Source of the DNA: Enoplolaimus lenunculus
Taxonomy: Eukaryota > Nematoda > Enoplea > Enoplida > Thoracostomopsidae
Assembly: GCA_030248215.1 (NCBI GenBank)
Contig: JASANG010003480.1
Span: 60,955 to 124,954 of the forward strand
Direction: 5' to 3'
Length of the DNA: 64,000 bases
Each line of letters starts with the position of its first letter. The stretch's first letter is position 1. Shown piece by piece: positions 31,601 to 41,164 of the stretch. The position numbers and the translations under genes were made by a program. Under the pieces are notes generated by a model that did no database searches, had not been told where the DNA came from, and saw only the letters and a program-made list of their open reading frames with translations.

Positions 31601-34600
31601 ATCCAAAATGTGATTTCATGCAAACCTGGTGCCATTGAATTTGTGCTTCTCAACGTTCGTCCAAAAATCGACTACGCGCTTTCACATCCGGAACAACTGG
31701 CGACAACACCGACAAGGTTCCGTCCACGGATATCGAGCAGTTGTTCTCGAAGTAAGTCGAACAACGAGCATTGTGGATACAGTTTCAGTTGACTCAATCG
31801 CGGGTCGAAGAATTTTTCGACTCGACCGTCGTCATGCGCTCTATAAAATGAAAACATTTCCATTAATTGAATCATATTTTCAAAACTTAATACAGTGCCA
31901 ATGAATTGAGCGAGAAGCAAAAAAGATAATTTTTAGTGATTAATACCGAAATTTTGGTTTTGATCACTGTCAGGGGTGACATCACCTTGATGCAAGCTTC
32001 CACAGCCTTCGATCCACGAGTGAGTCGGCTGATCGATTTGTATACTATCGTGCTCAAACTGTGCATCAGGAGCTCATGATTCGAATCCTGGCTCGAAACA
32101 GAAATGAAGTGACTTTTGAATCAGCGGCGTATAAAAGAGGATGGGTCTATGGTAGTTTTGAACATACGAGGAATACATTTTATAGTCTTAAAATTAGTCG
32201 GCTGATATCTAAATTACAAAAAAATTCTGTTGTCGCAAGCTAATTCAGTTCTGTCAATGTTACTGTTACACGTTGTCTTTTGGTAATCTTTAGTGCTGCC
32301 TGGCACCCGGGCCCGTAGATGATTCGAATCCTGGCTCGAAACAGAAATGAAGTGAATTTTGAATCAGCAGCGTATAAAAGAGGATGGGTCTATGGCATTT
32401 TTGAACATACGAGGAATACATTTTATAGCCTTAAAATTAGTCGGCTGATATCTGAATTACAAGATAAATTTCTGTTGTCGCTAGCTAATTCAGTTCTGTC
32501 AATGTTACTGTTACACGTTGTCTTTTGGTAATCTTTAGTGCTGCCTGGCACCCGGGCCCGTAGCCAACGGGTGACAGGAGGGCTCAGCCTCCCCTGGAAA
32601 AAATTTTGCCCCCCTAGGAAATTTTCAACCTTGCTTGCAAGTCAATAAAAACCCTTGAATGCCCCTCCGGAAAATTTTTTTGACCTTTTAGCAAGGTGAG
32701 CTGGCTGCCGGCCTGCAGGCACCGTGCGGTAACGTAAGCGGTTTGTCAGACGGCAGTTGAGAATTTTATAGTTTCGGTTTACCTGGTGTTTTTACTCATA
32801 CAGTAGTAACGGTCTGTATTATACAATTACACAAATTTTAGAATTATTGATATGTAATAAATATTGAATGGAAAAAATTTTGGCCCCGCTAGAAAATTTT
32901 CAACCTGGCTTTTAAGTCAAAGAAAATTATGGTATGCCCTTCCTGAAAATTGTTTAGGCCCCATAGCAAAGTGAGCTGACAAAGGGTCTGAGTGACTCCC
33001 CCGATCCCTGGAGGCTTTTGGGGGACAAATTCAATTTTAAAACTCAACTGGATCCAGAAGTATAAATTTTGACAAGTTTGAATGCATACGTCCGACTTCC
33101 GGTTCGCTTTGCTCGCGAATTTTTCTTCAATTATAACACCAGCAGGGGCGTATGCATTTAACAGGACGGATAGGGGATATATATACTCTGTGGAAATTTT
33201 TGGACCGAAAAAGACCTTAAAAAGCGTTTAGAATGTAATTCAAGACTTTAAATGTTCCAATAACTTTTGTCCTTCGCAAAGTTTTACATGAGGGGTTATA
33301 TCCTCCCGAAACGAAATCTTGTCTGTTTACACTGGCTAGCGGATCCACAGGGTGGTGCGATGGGGGCGTACGTCCACCGGCAGAATTTTTTTGTGATAAA
33401 ATGTTAAGGTCTCTACTGTACAAGTTTTGCGTTTCATAACGTTTGCCTGCCTCTGTCTATGCTTCTGGATACTTATGACATACAACTAATATGTTTTCAT
33501 CTAAAAGGCAAAGGTGGCTCGCAAAACTACTGTATACGTCAGTGCTAAAGAGCTCAAAATCTGGTTTAGGCTAGTCCCTGAGGAACCCTAAAAAGGTTCT
33601 GGCAGAAAATATTTAGATTTATGCCAAAAGAACTGTTTTTTGTCAGACCGCCTACCTTTTTGAACCGTGGACAGGTTGCGTGCGGCGCTTTTGCGGACCC
33701 GGAGCCAGAGAGGAGTCAGGGTTGCTCAGCCGTCCCTGGATTAATTTGGCCTACCGAGAAAATTTTCAACCTTGCTTGTAAGTCATCGAAAATGCTTGTA
33801 TATGCCCGTTCTTTAATAATTTTTTGCCCGTTCTAGCAAGGAGAGCTGGCTACGGTCGTGTATTTTGGTGTATTTTTACGCCGAAATACTGACAATTATC
33901 TATTTATCAATCAAGGTTTTTCTAAAATGTTTTGACAGTATCGTACCTGTTAAATGCCGCGTTTAAAAGGTAGATATTTTAGCAGTGTCTAACCTTTATC
34001 ACAGGAATATATTCAAATTTTATCTACGATCTAATTTTAACCTTCGGGTCGGACTTTGATTCTCAAGTGACAGGGAGTGTAAAATCACCCTAGGCTAAAC
34101 GTCTTGTAGAGAACTTTGTACGGCGGGCCCATGTTACTTTAAGGCGCGTCCAGGTTTCTGGTGGGTACATAAAAGAGTAGATTTAGATTCTAAATTGCAT
34201 TTTTTGCTTAGGCTTAGGCTTAGGGACACATTTTTGCAACGCTTAGGCTTAGGCTTAGGAATACGCTTAATCTACTGCTACGCCCCTCGAAGTAACATTA
34301 ACCGTACGACGCATACGCGTAATTGCTTACGTTGATTGGAATTCGGGCCAATGTTACTTTAAGGAGCGTAACAGTAGCTTAAGCGTAATTCTAAGCCTAA
34401 GCCTAAGCCTAAGCGTTGCAAAAATGTGTTCCTAAGGCTAAGCCTAAGCGTAAGCCTATGCAAAAAAATGTAATCTAGAATCTAAACTTACTCTTTTATA
34501 GACCCTCAGTAACCTGGACGCCCCTTAAAGTAATATGGCTCGGAGTTCGTAAGCTCAGGAGATCCAGGGAGCTTGGAACGAAAAAATTTAGGCTTCCCGA

Positions 34601-37600
34601 AATGTTATCAAGTTATTTCAGCGAGTGCAATGAACGGAAGCCAAGAAAGTTTGGCCGATATTGATAGCAAGGATGTGACTGCATCAATACCAAAAGCCAA
34701 CCTTTCACTCTCCGCACACAACAGTCCTCGATTCACGCGACGAAATGTCAAGTAAGCTTCAATCAAACCTCAGTCTTATCAAGAGTGCATGATACAAGAG
34801 TGTGTAACTCGTGGGGTTTCGCACGGTGTGTTGCGTTTTTACCCGACCCTCTTATTTTAAGAGGGTCGCTATCACATACAAGGCGTCTAAATTAAACTGT
34901 AAGCGTAGCATTTTTAATGCCAGATACATAAAGTGTCATGGTTCGCACAGGTTGTTTCCCCTTTAAATAAGGGGGGGAACGCAACGCGTGCCGGGTACAT
35001 TTTTTACCTACACAGAATGTACTCAGTTGCATATTCTTGTTGAAGTATACGCATCATCCGCTCTTGGTTATATGTCGGGGTCGCAGTAGCTGATTTAAAA
35101 AAGGGGGCAAATACGATTTTGACGCAATATACAACAGCGAATAGAACTTCGTCAACGAACTCAGCCAAATGAATTTGTAATATAATTAGTAAGCCAGGAG
35201 CGGCTTTACCATTTTTCTGTACAATTTCCTGTTTAATGGAAAAAATTTTTATTTCAAAAATGAAATAGACCGTCAGCCTTTGCCCCCCAGTTGCTGAGCC
35301 ACTGCAAAATATGTCCAGAATTTCATCGTTGTACGTATATCTGTTGACTTATGCCGATCGCAAAAGCAAATTTGTCACTTTCCATTCTCATCATTCTTGG
35401 AATGACGCGATGAAACGTCCAAAGGTAAATAGAAAATGAAAACATTTTAGACATATTTTGTTTATTTCGACCAATGTAAAAAACAGGGGCGGAACAGTAT
35501 TAAAGCATATTCATAAGCCTAAGCCTAAGCCCAAAGCTGAAGTGTACGAATGAGCATATTCATAAGCCTAAGCCTAAGCCTAAGTCTAAGCCTAAGTGTA
35601 AAAATGAGTATATTCCTAAGCCTAAGCCTACGCCCAAACCAAGTAAAAAATTGTCTAAAGCTTAAGCTTAATCTATTCTAGGCCCACCGGAAAACGTTCC
35701 GCCCCCGATCTTTACATGTGCCATCATTTGGCTAAACTTTTTAGTTTTTGGGAAAATTCCGTTTTCACCATTGAATATTTCAGAGACGGAATCAAAACAG
35801 CCGGAAGTAAATTAGTTCCGACATTGGGTAGCGATGACCTCGTTCCGTCTCGATTACTTTTTGAAGTCACTAAAAAGTTGCTGGCCAAAGAAGAACGCGT
35901 TCAGGTTAGGATAATTAATGTAACGGCACTGGTGATTTAAGTGTGAAAATTAATAGCTAGGGTAGGGTGGTGCTAGGCTTTTGATGTCGTCTGGCGCTGT
36001 CCGTTACCGGCTGACGCTGTCCGTTACCGGCTGACGCTGTCCGTTACCGTCTGACGCTGTCCGTTACCGTCTGACGCTGTCCGTTGCCATCTGACGCTGT
36101 CCGTTACCGTCTGGTTCCGTCAGTTACCCTCTGACGTCGTCCGTCATGTTCGGCGCCGTTCATCACCATACCCCGATGCACGATTATTGCCGCATGGCAC
36201 AACATATCAATTTTTTTAAAAAATTTTTCGACGCGGGGCGCCGCTCAAGAAGTATAGCGCCCACCAAATAGCAATTATACCAATAGTAATATTGGCTCTT
36301 GTGCACTTGCGCCAGAAAGCTGACAGGCTAACGGAAAGGCCTAGGCAATCGTTTAGGCTAACGGAAAGGCCTAGGCAATCGTTTAGGCTAACGGAAAGGC
36401 CTAGGCAATCGTTTAGGCTAACGGAAAGGCCTAGGCAATCGTTTAGGCTAACGGAAAGGCCTAGGCAATCGTTTAGGCTGACGGAAAGGCCTAGGCAATC
36501 GTTTAGGCTAACGGAAAGGCCTAGGCAATCGTTTAGGCTAACGGAAAGGCCTAGGCAATCGTTTAGGCTAACGGAAAGGCCTAGGCAATCGTTTAGGCTG
36601 ACGGAAAGGCCTAGGCAATCGTTTAGGCTAACGGAAAGGCCTAGGCAATCGTTTAGGCTAACGGAAAGGCCTAGGCAATCGTTTAGGCTAACGGAAAGAC
36701 TTAGGCAATCGTTTAGGCTAACGGAAAGGCCTAGGCAATCGTTTAGGCTAACGGAAAGGCCTAGGCAATCGTTTAGGCTAACGGAAAGGCCTAGGCAATC
36801 GTTTAGGCTAACGGAAAGGCCTAGGCAATTGTTTAGGCTAACGGAAAGGCCTAGGCAATCGTTTAGGCTAACGGAAAGGCCTAGGCAATCGTTTAGGCTA
36901 ACGGAAAGGCCTAGGCAATCGTTTAGGCTAACGGAAAGGCCTAGGCAATCGTTTAGGTTAACGGAAAGGCCTAGACAATCGTTTAGGCTAACGGAAACGC
37001 CTAGGCAATCGTTTAGGCTAACGGAAAGGCCTAGGCAATCGTTTAGGCTAACGGAAAGGCCTAGGCAATTGTTTAGGCTAACGGAAAGGCCTAGGCAATC
37101 GTTTAGGCTAACGGAAAGGCCTAGGCAATCGTTTAGGCTAACGGAAAGGCCTAGGCAATCGTTTAGGTTTAGACTTAAACAAGCCTTTTCCTAAACCTAA
37201 ACCTAAAGCTACTGGTGAAAGTGTGCAAGAACATATCAACCGCAGCAATAATTATAATTTAGTAATAGCAAAAAATTTAAATATTGTTGTTAGGGTCCAT
37301 ATTACTTTTAGGGGCGTCCAACTTTCAGGTGAGTCTGTAAAACAGTAGGTTTAGATTCTAGATTACATATAAAAATCAATTATTGTTGTTACGGAGTGCA
37401 TAGAGAGAAATCTGTAGCGTAAAGTTTCAACCAGATAAAGTCAATCAGATAAATGGTGTTTTTGACAAGAGTATGCAACTGGGTACATTCTGTGTAGACA
37501 AGAATGAATTCATCGCGCGATGGGCAATTATTGCGTAAAGTTTCAAAAATACGGTTACCGTTCTACCAGAGACGCAAGAACGATTTCTTTCTAAAGGCAT

Positions 37601-38357
37601 CAAAAAGGGGTCAACAGCTTAGATCAAAACGGAAGGGCCATCAAAAAGGAGAAATTATTGTGCGTTCAAATCTGAGCGTGTTTGCACTACACTTCATGTG
37701 CGGTAACTTTTCAACCATAGGCCATTTAGTCATAAAGATGATACCGTTGAACTCATCTCGTTGAGATCTATAAGATAAACCACAATTCATTTCATTCCTA
37801 TATAGATCCAAATACAGACCACTGCAAAAAATGGTGAATGAGATTGACTCTCTCCGAAATAGGCTTTTCCTGACTACACAAACTGAGTTAAAAGTCGACT
37901 CTGTCAGAGTCAAATTAAGTCGAATTTGACTCAAGCAAATTAGAATTCTGACTCAGTTTGTGTAGTGAGGAAAAGCCAATTTCGGAGAGAGTCAATTTGA
38001 CTCACCGTTTTTTGCAGAGTACCTTCGCCATCTTTTCCAAGAGTTATCATATTTCAGGTTCTCCAAGCGCGTGTCACCCATCTCGAACGCTTGTCTGATT
38101 TAAAAGATAATCGAATTCAAGATTTAACCAGTCGCCTGGATTTGTTATCTCAAGAATTATTTCATCAACACAATTTAAACTGGACCGGGATGTTAAACGC
38201 GAACGCTGCCAGCAATCCTGAAGGAGCAACCGGTACGGAAACAGAACTCGAACCGGATAACAACGTTAATACAGCGCAAAGGCTAATTATGAACGGAACT
38301 ATAACGGCAGATACCACTATTAATCATATAAATAATCATGTCAATGGATCAAACTAA
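28504..38357 (+). CDS. SPEF1: SPEF1 / CLAMP, calponin-homology microtubule protein of cilia
   Basis: SPEF1 binds and bundles microtubules of the axonemal central apparatus and of apical cytoskeleton. Six exons join in frame: 28504-28615, 30663-30774, 31558-31751, 34622-34751, 35784-35904 and 38058-38357. They total 969 bases, which is 322 codons plus TAA. Exons 1-3 encode the N-terminal calponin-homology domain (about residues 8-100), with ELYHWLDRIPFSRNRKNLAN, LHNYT and RVLSRIGYQLPNN matching known SPEF1. Exon 4 is a Ser/Asn-rich linker. Exons 5-6 encode the conserved C-terminal coiled coil (VLQARVTHLERL). The rival SPATA4 lacks that coiled coil and fits less well. Human SPEF1 is about 236 residues; the excess here is in the linker and a polar Asn/Thr-rich tail. 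Start: first ATG in frame, MSIPTLDDAT. A 5' UTR exon further upstream cannot be excluded. Confidence 0.93.
28879..29253. mobile_element. MITE family K, copy 1
   Basis: 375 bp, CAGGGTGAAACCAGAGG to CTCCGGTTGTACCCTG; flanks CGAGCCAC and CTAGCCGC (6 of 8). GGAGCCGGAG words at both ends of an AT-rich middle. SPEF1 intron 1. Confidence 0.8.
29260..30240. other. SPEF1 intron 1, central part
   Basis: No gene seen. 29860-29950 is a dispersed repeat (GGTTACCCAAAAATGG then GGATTTTGAAAATC) with cousins near 13,480, 25,865 and 52,960. Confidence 0.45.
30252..30641. mobile_element. MITE family L abutting SPEF1 exon 2
   Basis: 390 bp, TATGTCGTATCCTAAGTCG to CGGCTTGGGCTACGACATA. Long imperfect inverted repeats include AATTCCGAATTGGGCTAG. 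The middle has three CCAAT motifs (30434, 30465, 30495 region). TA on both flanks. Confidence 0.7.
30663..30774 (+). CDS. SPEF1: SPEF1 exon 2
   Basis: LLAELIHNFLPRIVDLHNYT, then ASVGKRYNWTALN, matching VLVAEVIKFYFPKMVEMHNY and NWGHLN. The donor is GTAAGA. Family L ends 21 bp before the exon. Confidence 0.93.
30797..31040 (+). repeat. (AAAC)n microsatellite blocks
   Basis: Two blocks of AAAC repeats with AAGC and AACT variants (30797-30905 and 30970-31035), separated by 65 bp of unique sequence. SPEF1 intron 2. Confidence 0.92.
31351..31518 (+). mobile_element. MITE family G with perfect 8-bp target duplication
   Basis: 168 bp, CGGGCCTGTAGCC to CTGGCTACGGGCCAA, flanked by TTTTGGCT on both sides (31343-31350, 31519-31526). 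SPEF1 intron 2. Confidence 0.9.
31558..31751 (+). CDS. SPEF1: SPEF1 exon 3
   Basis: KRVLSRIGYQLPNNIIQNVI, then PGAIEFVLLNVRPKI: the last helices of the calponin-homology domain. The rest is linker rich in Pro, Thr, Arg and Ser. A family G MITE with intact 8-bp duplications ends 39 bp upstream. The donor is GTAAGT. Confidence 0.93.
32076..32562 (+). repeat. tandem duplication of about 244 bp ending in a family G terminus
   Basis: Copies at 32076-32318 and 32319-32562. Both begin ATGATTCGAATCCTGGCTCG and end CACCCGGGCCCGTAG; only the second continues into a full G element. The few differences suggest a fairly young event. SPEF1 intron 3. Confidence 0.88.
32553..32715 (+). mobile_element. MITE family G
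   Basis: CGGGCCCGTAGCC to GGCTGCCGGCCTG; flanks CTGGCACC and CAGGCACC (7 of 8). A worn second G copy follows at about 32872-32992. Confidence 0.82.
33000..33860. other. SPEF1 intron 3: repeat Q and family G remnants
   Basis: 33150-33420 includes repeat Q (GGATCCACAGGGTGGTGCG, GTGATAAAATGTTAAGG). 33692-33860 is a diverged G copy. 33862-34118 shows nothing. Confidence 0.45.
34127..34303 (-). mobile_element. MITE family B
   Basis: 177 bp; flanks GTACGGCG and GTACGACG (7 of 8). Hexamer block split by GACACATTTTTGCAACGC. Confidence 0.88.
34346..34541 (+). mobile_element. MITE family B
   Basis: 196 bp; flanks GGAATTCG and GGAGTTCG (7 of 8). It lies 42 bp from the previous copy, in opposite orientation, and 80 bp before SPEF1 exon 4. 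Confidence 0.88.
34622..34751 (+). CDS. SPEF1: SPEF1 exon 4, linker
   Basis: Codes for TSAMNGSQESLADIDSKDV and a second Ser-rich stretch ending NSPRFTRRNV. There is no clear family match, but acceptor, donor (GTAAGC) and phase agree with exons 3 and 5, so I accept it as the spacer between the domains. Confidence 0.82.
34778..35062. mobile_element. MITE family I
   Basis: CAAGAGTGCATGATACAAGA to ATCATCCGCTCTTGG; subterminal GGTACATTTTTTACCTACAC and GCGTTGCG-type words. SPEF1 intron 4, just past the exon 4 donor. Confidence 0.75.
35469..35722 (+). mobile_element. MITE family A with a third hexamer block
   Basis: GACCAATGTAAAAAACAGGG to GATCTTTACATGTGCC. The unit with a GAATGAGCATATTC-type spacer occurs twice, giving three hexamer blocks instead of two. 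Confidence 0.85.
35784..35904 (+). CDS. SPEF1: SPEF1 exon 5
   Basis: Begins DGIKTAGSK and ends VPSRLLFEVTKKLLAKEERV plus Q, corresponding to DPSFVLQIAEKEQELLASQE of human SPEF1, the entry into the coiled coil. Phase 0 at the end; the donor is GTTAGG. Confidence 0.9.
35966..36265. mobile_element. family E element carrying a 20-bp minisatellite
   Basis: Left end GGTGGTGCTAGGCTTTTGAT and right end AAGAAGTATAGCGCCCACC are worn family E termini. Between them CTGACGCTGTCCGTTACCGT is repeated about seven or eight times (35991-36140). SPEF1 intron 5. Confidence 0.72.
36326..37165 (+). repeat. 30-bp satellite, 28 units
   Basis: GGCTAACGGAAAGGCCTAGG then CAATCGTTTA, 28 head-to-tail units with very few substitutions. 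As 30 is divisible by three and no unit has a stop in this frame, a spurious 300-codon frame (RLTERPRQSF repeated) results. Ends in hexamer-like TTTCCTAAACCTAAACCTAA. SPEF1 intron 5. Confidence 0.95.
37292..37370 (-). mobile_element. MITE family B fragment
   Basis: GGTCCATATTACTTTTAGGG to TTTAGATTCTAGATTACAT; hexamers and far end missing. 37467-37507 matches the start of family I. Confidence 0.7.
37820..38019. mobile_element. MITE family N, copy 2
   Basis: CACTGCAAAAAATGGTGAAT to GACTCACCGTTTTTTGCAGA; near palindrome with GAGTCAAATT words. Ends 38 bp before SPEF1 exon 6. Confidence 0.82.
38058..38357 (+). CDS. SPEF1: SPEF1 exon 6, coiled coil, tail and stop
   Basis: VLQARVTHLERLSDLKDNRI then QDLTSRL matches the last conserved coiled coil of SPEF1. 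About 70 further polar residues, rich in Asn and Thr, end HNHVNGSN. I saw no AATAAA in the next 250 bases. A family N MITE ends 38 bp before the acceptor. Confidence 0.92.
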   Translation, partial: VLQARVTHLERLSDLKDNRIQDLTSRLDLLSQELFHQHNLNWTGMLNANAASNPEGATGTETELEPDNNVNTAQRLIMNGTITADTTINHINNHVNGSN

Positions 38358-38399
38358 TGTTTTTGATATTACAAATTTACTCTTAATTGGCCACAAGAA

Positions 38400-39050
38400 A
38401 TTTGTCAACAAAATCGGAGCAGCGACCGCCCTGTTCGCCGAAATTGAACGGCTCTTGTACACTTTCTTCATATTTTTTCAAAGTTAAAACATAAACTTGA
38501 GTTATAGGCGAAAACTTAACAGGAAAAGGTTTAAGCAAATCGCTTAGGCAAAGGCCTTTGGCAAAGTCTTGGCAAAAGCCTTAGCCTAAGCTTTAGGTTC
38601 AGGCGTAACTAAACCTGGTCCTAACCCAATGAAAAAGAGCGTTGTAAAAGCCTTAAGAAAAGTCTTAGGTTCTCGCATAAAAAATCCTGGCGAGTGATGC
38701 GAAATTTCCTGTATTTCCGTGTGGAAACAAAGTGTAAAGATTACCAAATAACGCAAAGATAATGTTACGGACGCAACTGTGTATGTGGAGCGAGGGCAGA
38801 CAATCACAGAAATATTTACTAAATTCTTTAGAATAGATTTATAACAACGACCCTTGTACCTACACTTCTCGTGATATCGCAGATAGCCGACGGCTTAGGC
38901 AAACTTTTAGGCTTAAACATTGTTAGGGGATATCCTTGCATTCTGCAGGAAACTAAACCCTTAAAATATTTAATGTAACGAGCAACCTTCTGGAGTTTAA
39001 AATTCGTAATTCTTTTAGCGTGTAAAAGTGGGTATTCCACAAATTGAGAA
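38400..39050. other. downstream of SPEF1, nothing firm
   Basis: 38520-38660 has irregular GCAAAGGCCTTTGGCAAAGT and AAGCCTTAG words, distantly like the hexamer. No gene seen. Confidence 0.4.
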
Positions 39051-39054
39051 GAAA

Positions 39055-39530
39055 GAAATAATCCCTCTTTGTGAGTACCCTTGTTGATCACTGGATTGAT
39101 AAGAAGGAAATAATCCATCCTTGTGAATACCCTTGTTCATCACTGGATTGAGCAGTAAGAAATAATCCCTCCTTTTGAATACCCTTGTTCATCACTGGAT
39201 GGAGAAAAATGAAATATCCGGCCCATATATAGAACAGGGCCGCAACAGTAATATAAGCATATTCCTAAGCCTAAGCCTAAGCCTAAGCGTAAGGATGAGC
39301 TTATTCCTAAGCATAAGCCTAAGCCTAAGCTTAACCGTAAGGATGAGCATATTCCTAAGCCTAAGCCTAGGCGTAAGGATGAGCCTATTCGTAAACCTAA
39401 GCCTAAGCCTAAGCGAAAAATTAAATCTAAAGCTTAAACTGACTCTATCGCAGCCCATCCGGAAAACGATCAGGCCCTGTTCTATAAATGGGCCATTTCT
39501 CCTTGTGAGTGCCCTTGTTCATCACTGGAT
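39055..39530 (+). repeat. 52-bp tandem repeat, about 4 units, last one split by a MITE
   Basis: Units begin GAAATAATCCCTCC at 39055, 39106, 39159 and 39211 and contain CCCTTGTTCATCACTGGATT. The fourth is interrupted at 39220 and resumes at 39495. Confidence 0.88.
39220..39494 (+). mobile_element. MITE family C inside the 52-bp repeat
   Basis: 275 bp, GGCCCATATATAGAACAGGG to CTGTTCTATAAATGGGCC; flanks AAATATCC and ATTTCTCC. Three hexamer blocks separated by AAGGATGAGC-type spacers. Confidence 0.87.
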
Positions 39531-39776
39531 TCGGTACGATAACTTCCTCAAAATCGTAGAAACCTCTCGTGTAATTCAAAACCCACCGCTTTGAACTTAG
39601 CTTGAAAATGCAAACGCTAAATGCTTACAACTAAGCCCCATCTATAAACACAGATATTGAATAAATTCTCACGCTTATTTCGGAATAACCCAGCGTTAAT
39701 ACATGCGTACCAGCGCCATTACTAGCGAGTTGGACAGACTAAATACACCGAAAGGGTTGTTAATCATTGCTTATAC

Positions 39777-40209
39777 GGCCAACGCTACTTTAAGGACCGT
39801 AAGTTTAACACGTATTCCTAAGCCTAAGCCTAAGCATCGCAATATGTATATTCTCAAGTCTAAGTATAAGCCTAAGCAAAAATTGTAGTCTACCATCTGA
39901 GCATACTCTTTTTACACCCGTCCGGAACCGGGATAACCCTAAAAGTAACATGGGCCGATTATGTTGTACTGTAAACTGAATCCTGTCGGTTGCGTTGCAA
40001 ATTAATGTACAGAACTGGTCCGTAAGAGTAGTATAAGCATATTTGTAAACCCAACGCCTAAGCTTAAGCGTAAAAGTAACGTCTATACCTAAACGTAGGC
40101 CTAAGCCCAACCCTGAACTTAAAGGCGTAAGGAAAAATACTTTAATGCTTAAGCTTTTATGGTCTCGTGTAAAAACGGTTTACCCTGATTGATTATCGAT
40201 ACATGGACC
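39777..40209 (+). mobile_element. family B copy followed by a C-like copy
   Basis: B at 39777-39956 (GGCCAACGCTACTTTAAGGA to TAAAAGTAACATGGGCC). A degraded C-like element at about 40007-40209 (CAGAACTGGTCCGTAAGAGT to GATTATCGATACATGG). A third hexamer remnant lies at 40314-40440. Confidence 0.72.
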
Positions 40210-40515
40210 CAAATTATAAACCGTATTTGTAGCGAAAATCAGCTAAAATGATTGGTTCGAATGATTTACATTCACTTAAACCTACCGCAGGTCGCTATAG
40301 AATGCAGTGCTAATGTTATTTTCACGGCCGTAGATTAAGCATATTCATAAACCTAAGCGTAAAATAGTCAAAAATTTAATGCTACTCTATTTTAGTCGTG
40401 CGAGAAAATCGTACGGCGCTAAAAGTTTATATAACGTCGACCGAATGCAATCGCATATGCAACAATTGCATCGAGAAATCAAACGCAATTTTAGCATTAA
40501 ATCTTACTACAGCCT

Positions 40516-40714
40516 TTTTATTTTATGTCGGTTCGGTTTACTGTCCGACCCCCGGCTTCTTTTGAAAGATTCATCCCTGACTGACCGTTTATTGGGTCCA
40601 TTTTGAAATATATATTTTTTTATTTTATGTCGGTTCGGTTTACTGTCCGACCCGCGGCGTCTTTTAAAAGATTCATCTCTGGCTGACCGTTTGTTGGCTC
40701 CATTTTTAAATATA
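40516..40714 (+). repeat. tandem duplication of about 100 bp
   Basis: TTTATGTCGGTTCGGTTTAC to AGATTCATC...CTGACCGTTT...CCATTTT occurs twice head to tail, at about 40516-40610 and 40618-40714. Confidence 0.85.
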
Positions 40715-40929
40715 TATTAACAGCCATGTATCCAGAAACCATGGTTGTACAGAGTAAAGAAAACTTCGCGAGAGAAGCGAGCGAGAAGCTAAAGGCTTTT
40801 CGATTTTATATGCAATGTAAATCATTTTGTGGCGATCCGGAGAAGTGAGACAATTTTAAAACGCCCACACTGTGGAAGTTTAAAATAAATTTTCCAATCT
40901 AACGCCACCTAACGGAGTTCTTCGCAGAG

Positions 40930-41102
40930 AACAGTATTATAAGCTTATTTCTAAGTCTATTAAGCCTACGCCTAAGCCTAAGCTTCAGAATGAGTTTATT
41001 CCTTAACCCAAGCCTAAGCCAAGCAAAAAACAGTCTAAATCTTAAGCTTATTCTATTCTAGTCCCGCAGAAAAACGTCCCGCCCCTGATCTTCACATGTG
41101 CT
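40930..41102 (+). mobile_element. MITE family A, left end lost
   Basis: Begins at GAGAACAGTATTATAAGC and ends CCCGCCCCTGATCTTCACAT then GTGC. Confidence 0.75.
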
Positions 41103-41164
41103 AGTATTTTTAAGCATAAACCTAAGCGTAATCGTGAGGCTAGCGTAAACTTAAGCATAATGAT

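Noticed and set aside
36292-37194. A 300-codon open frame of RLTERPRQSF repeats
   Set aside because: It is the 30-bp satellite read in one frame. It lies in a SPEF1 intron, has no domain outside the repeat and no sign of codon-level selection.
39175-39594. 139-codon frame of Ser-Leu-Ser-Leu repeats
   Set aside because: It is the hexamer block of a family C MITE read in frame.
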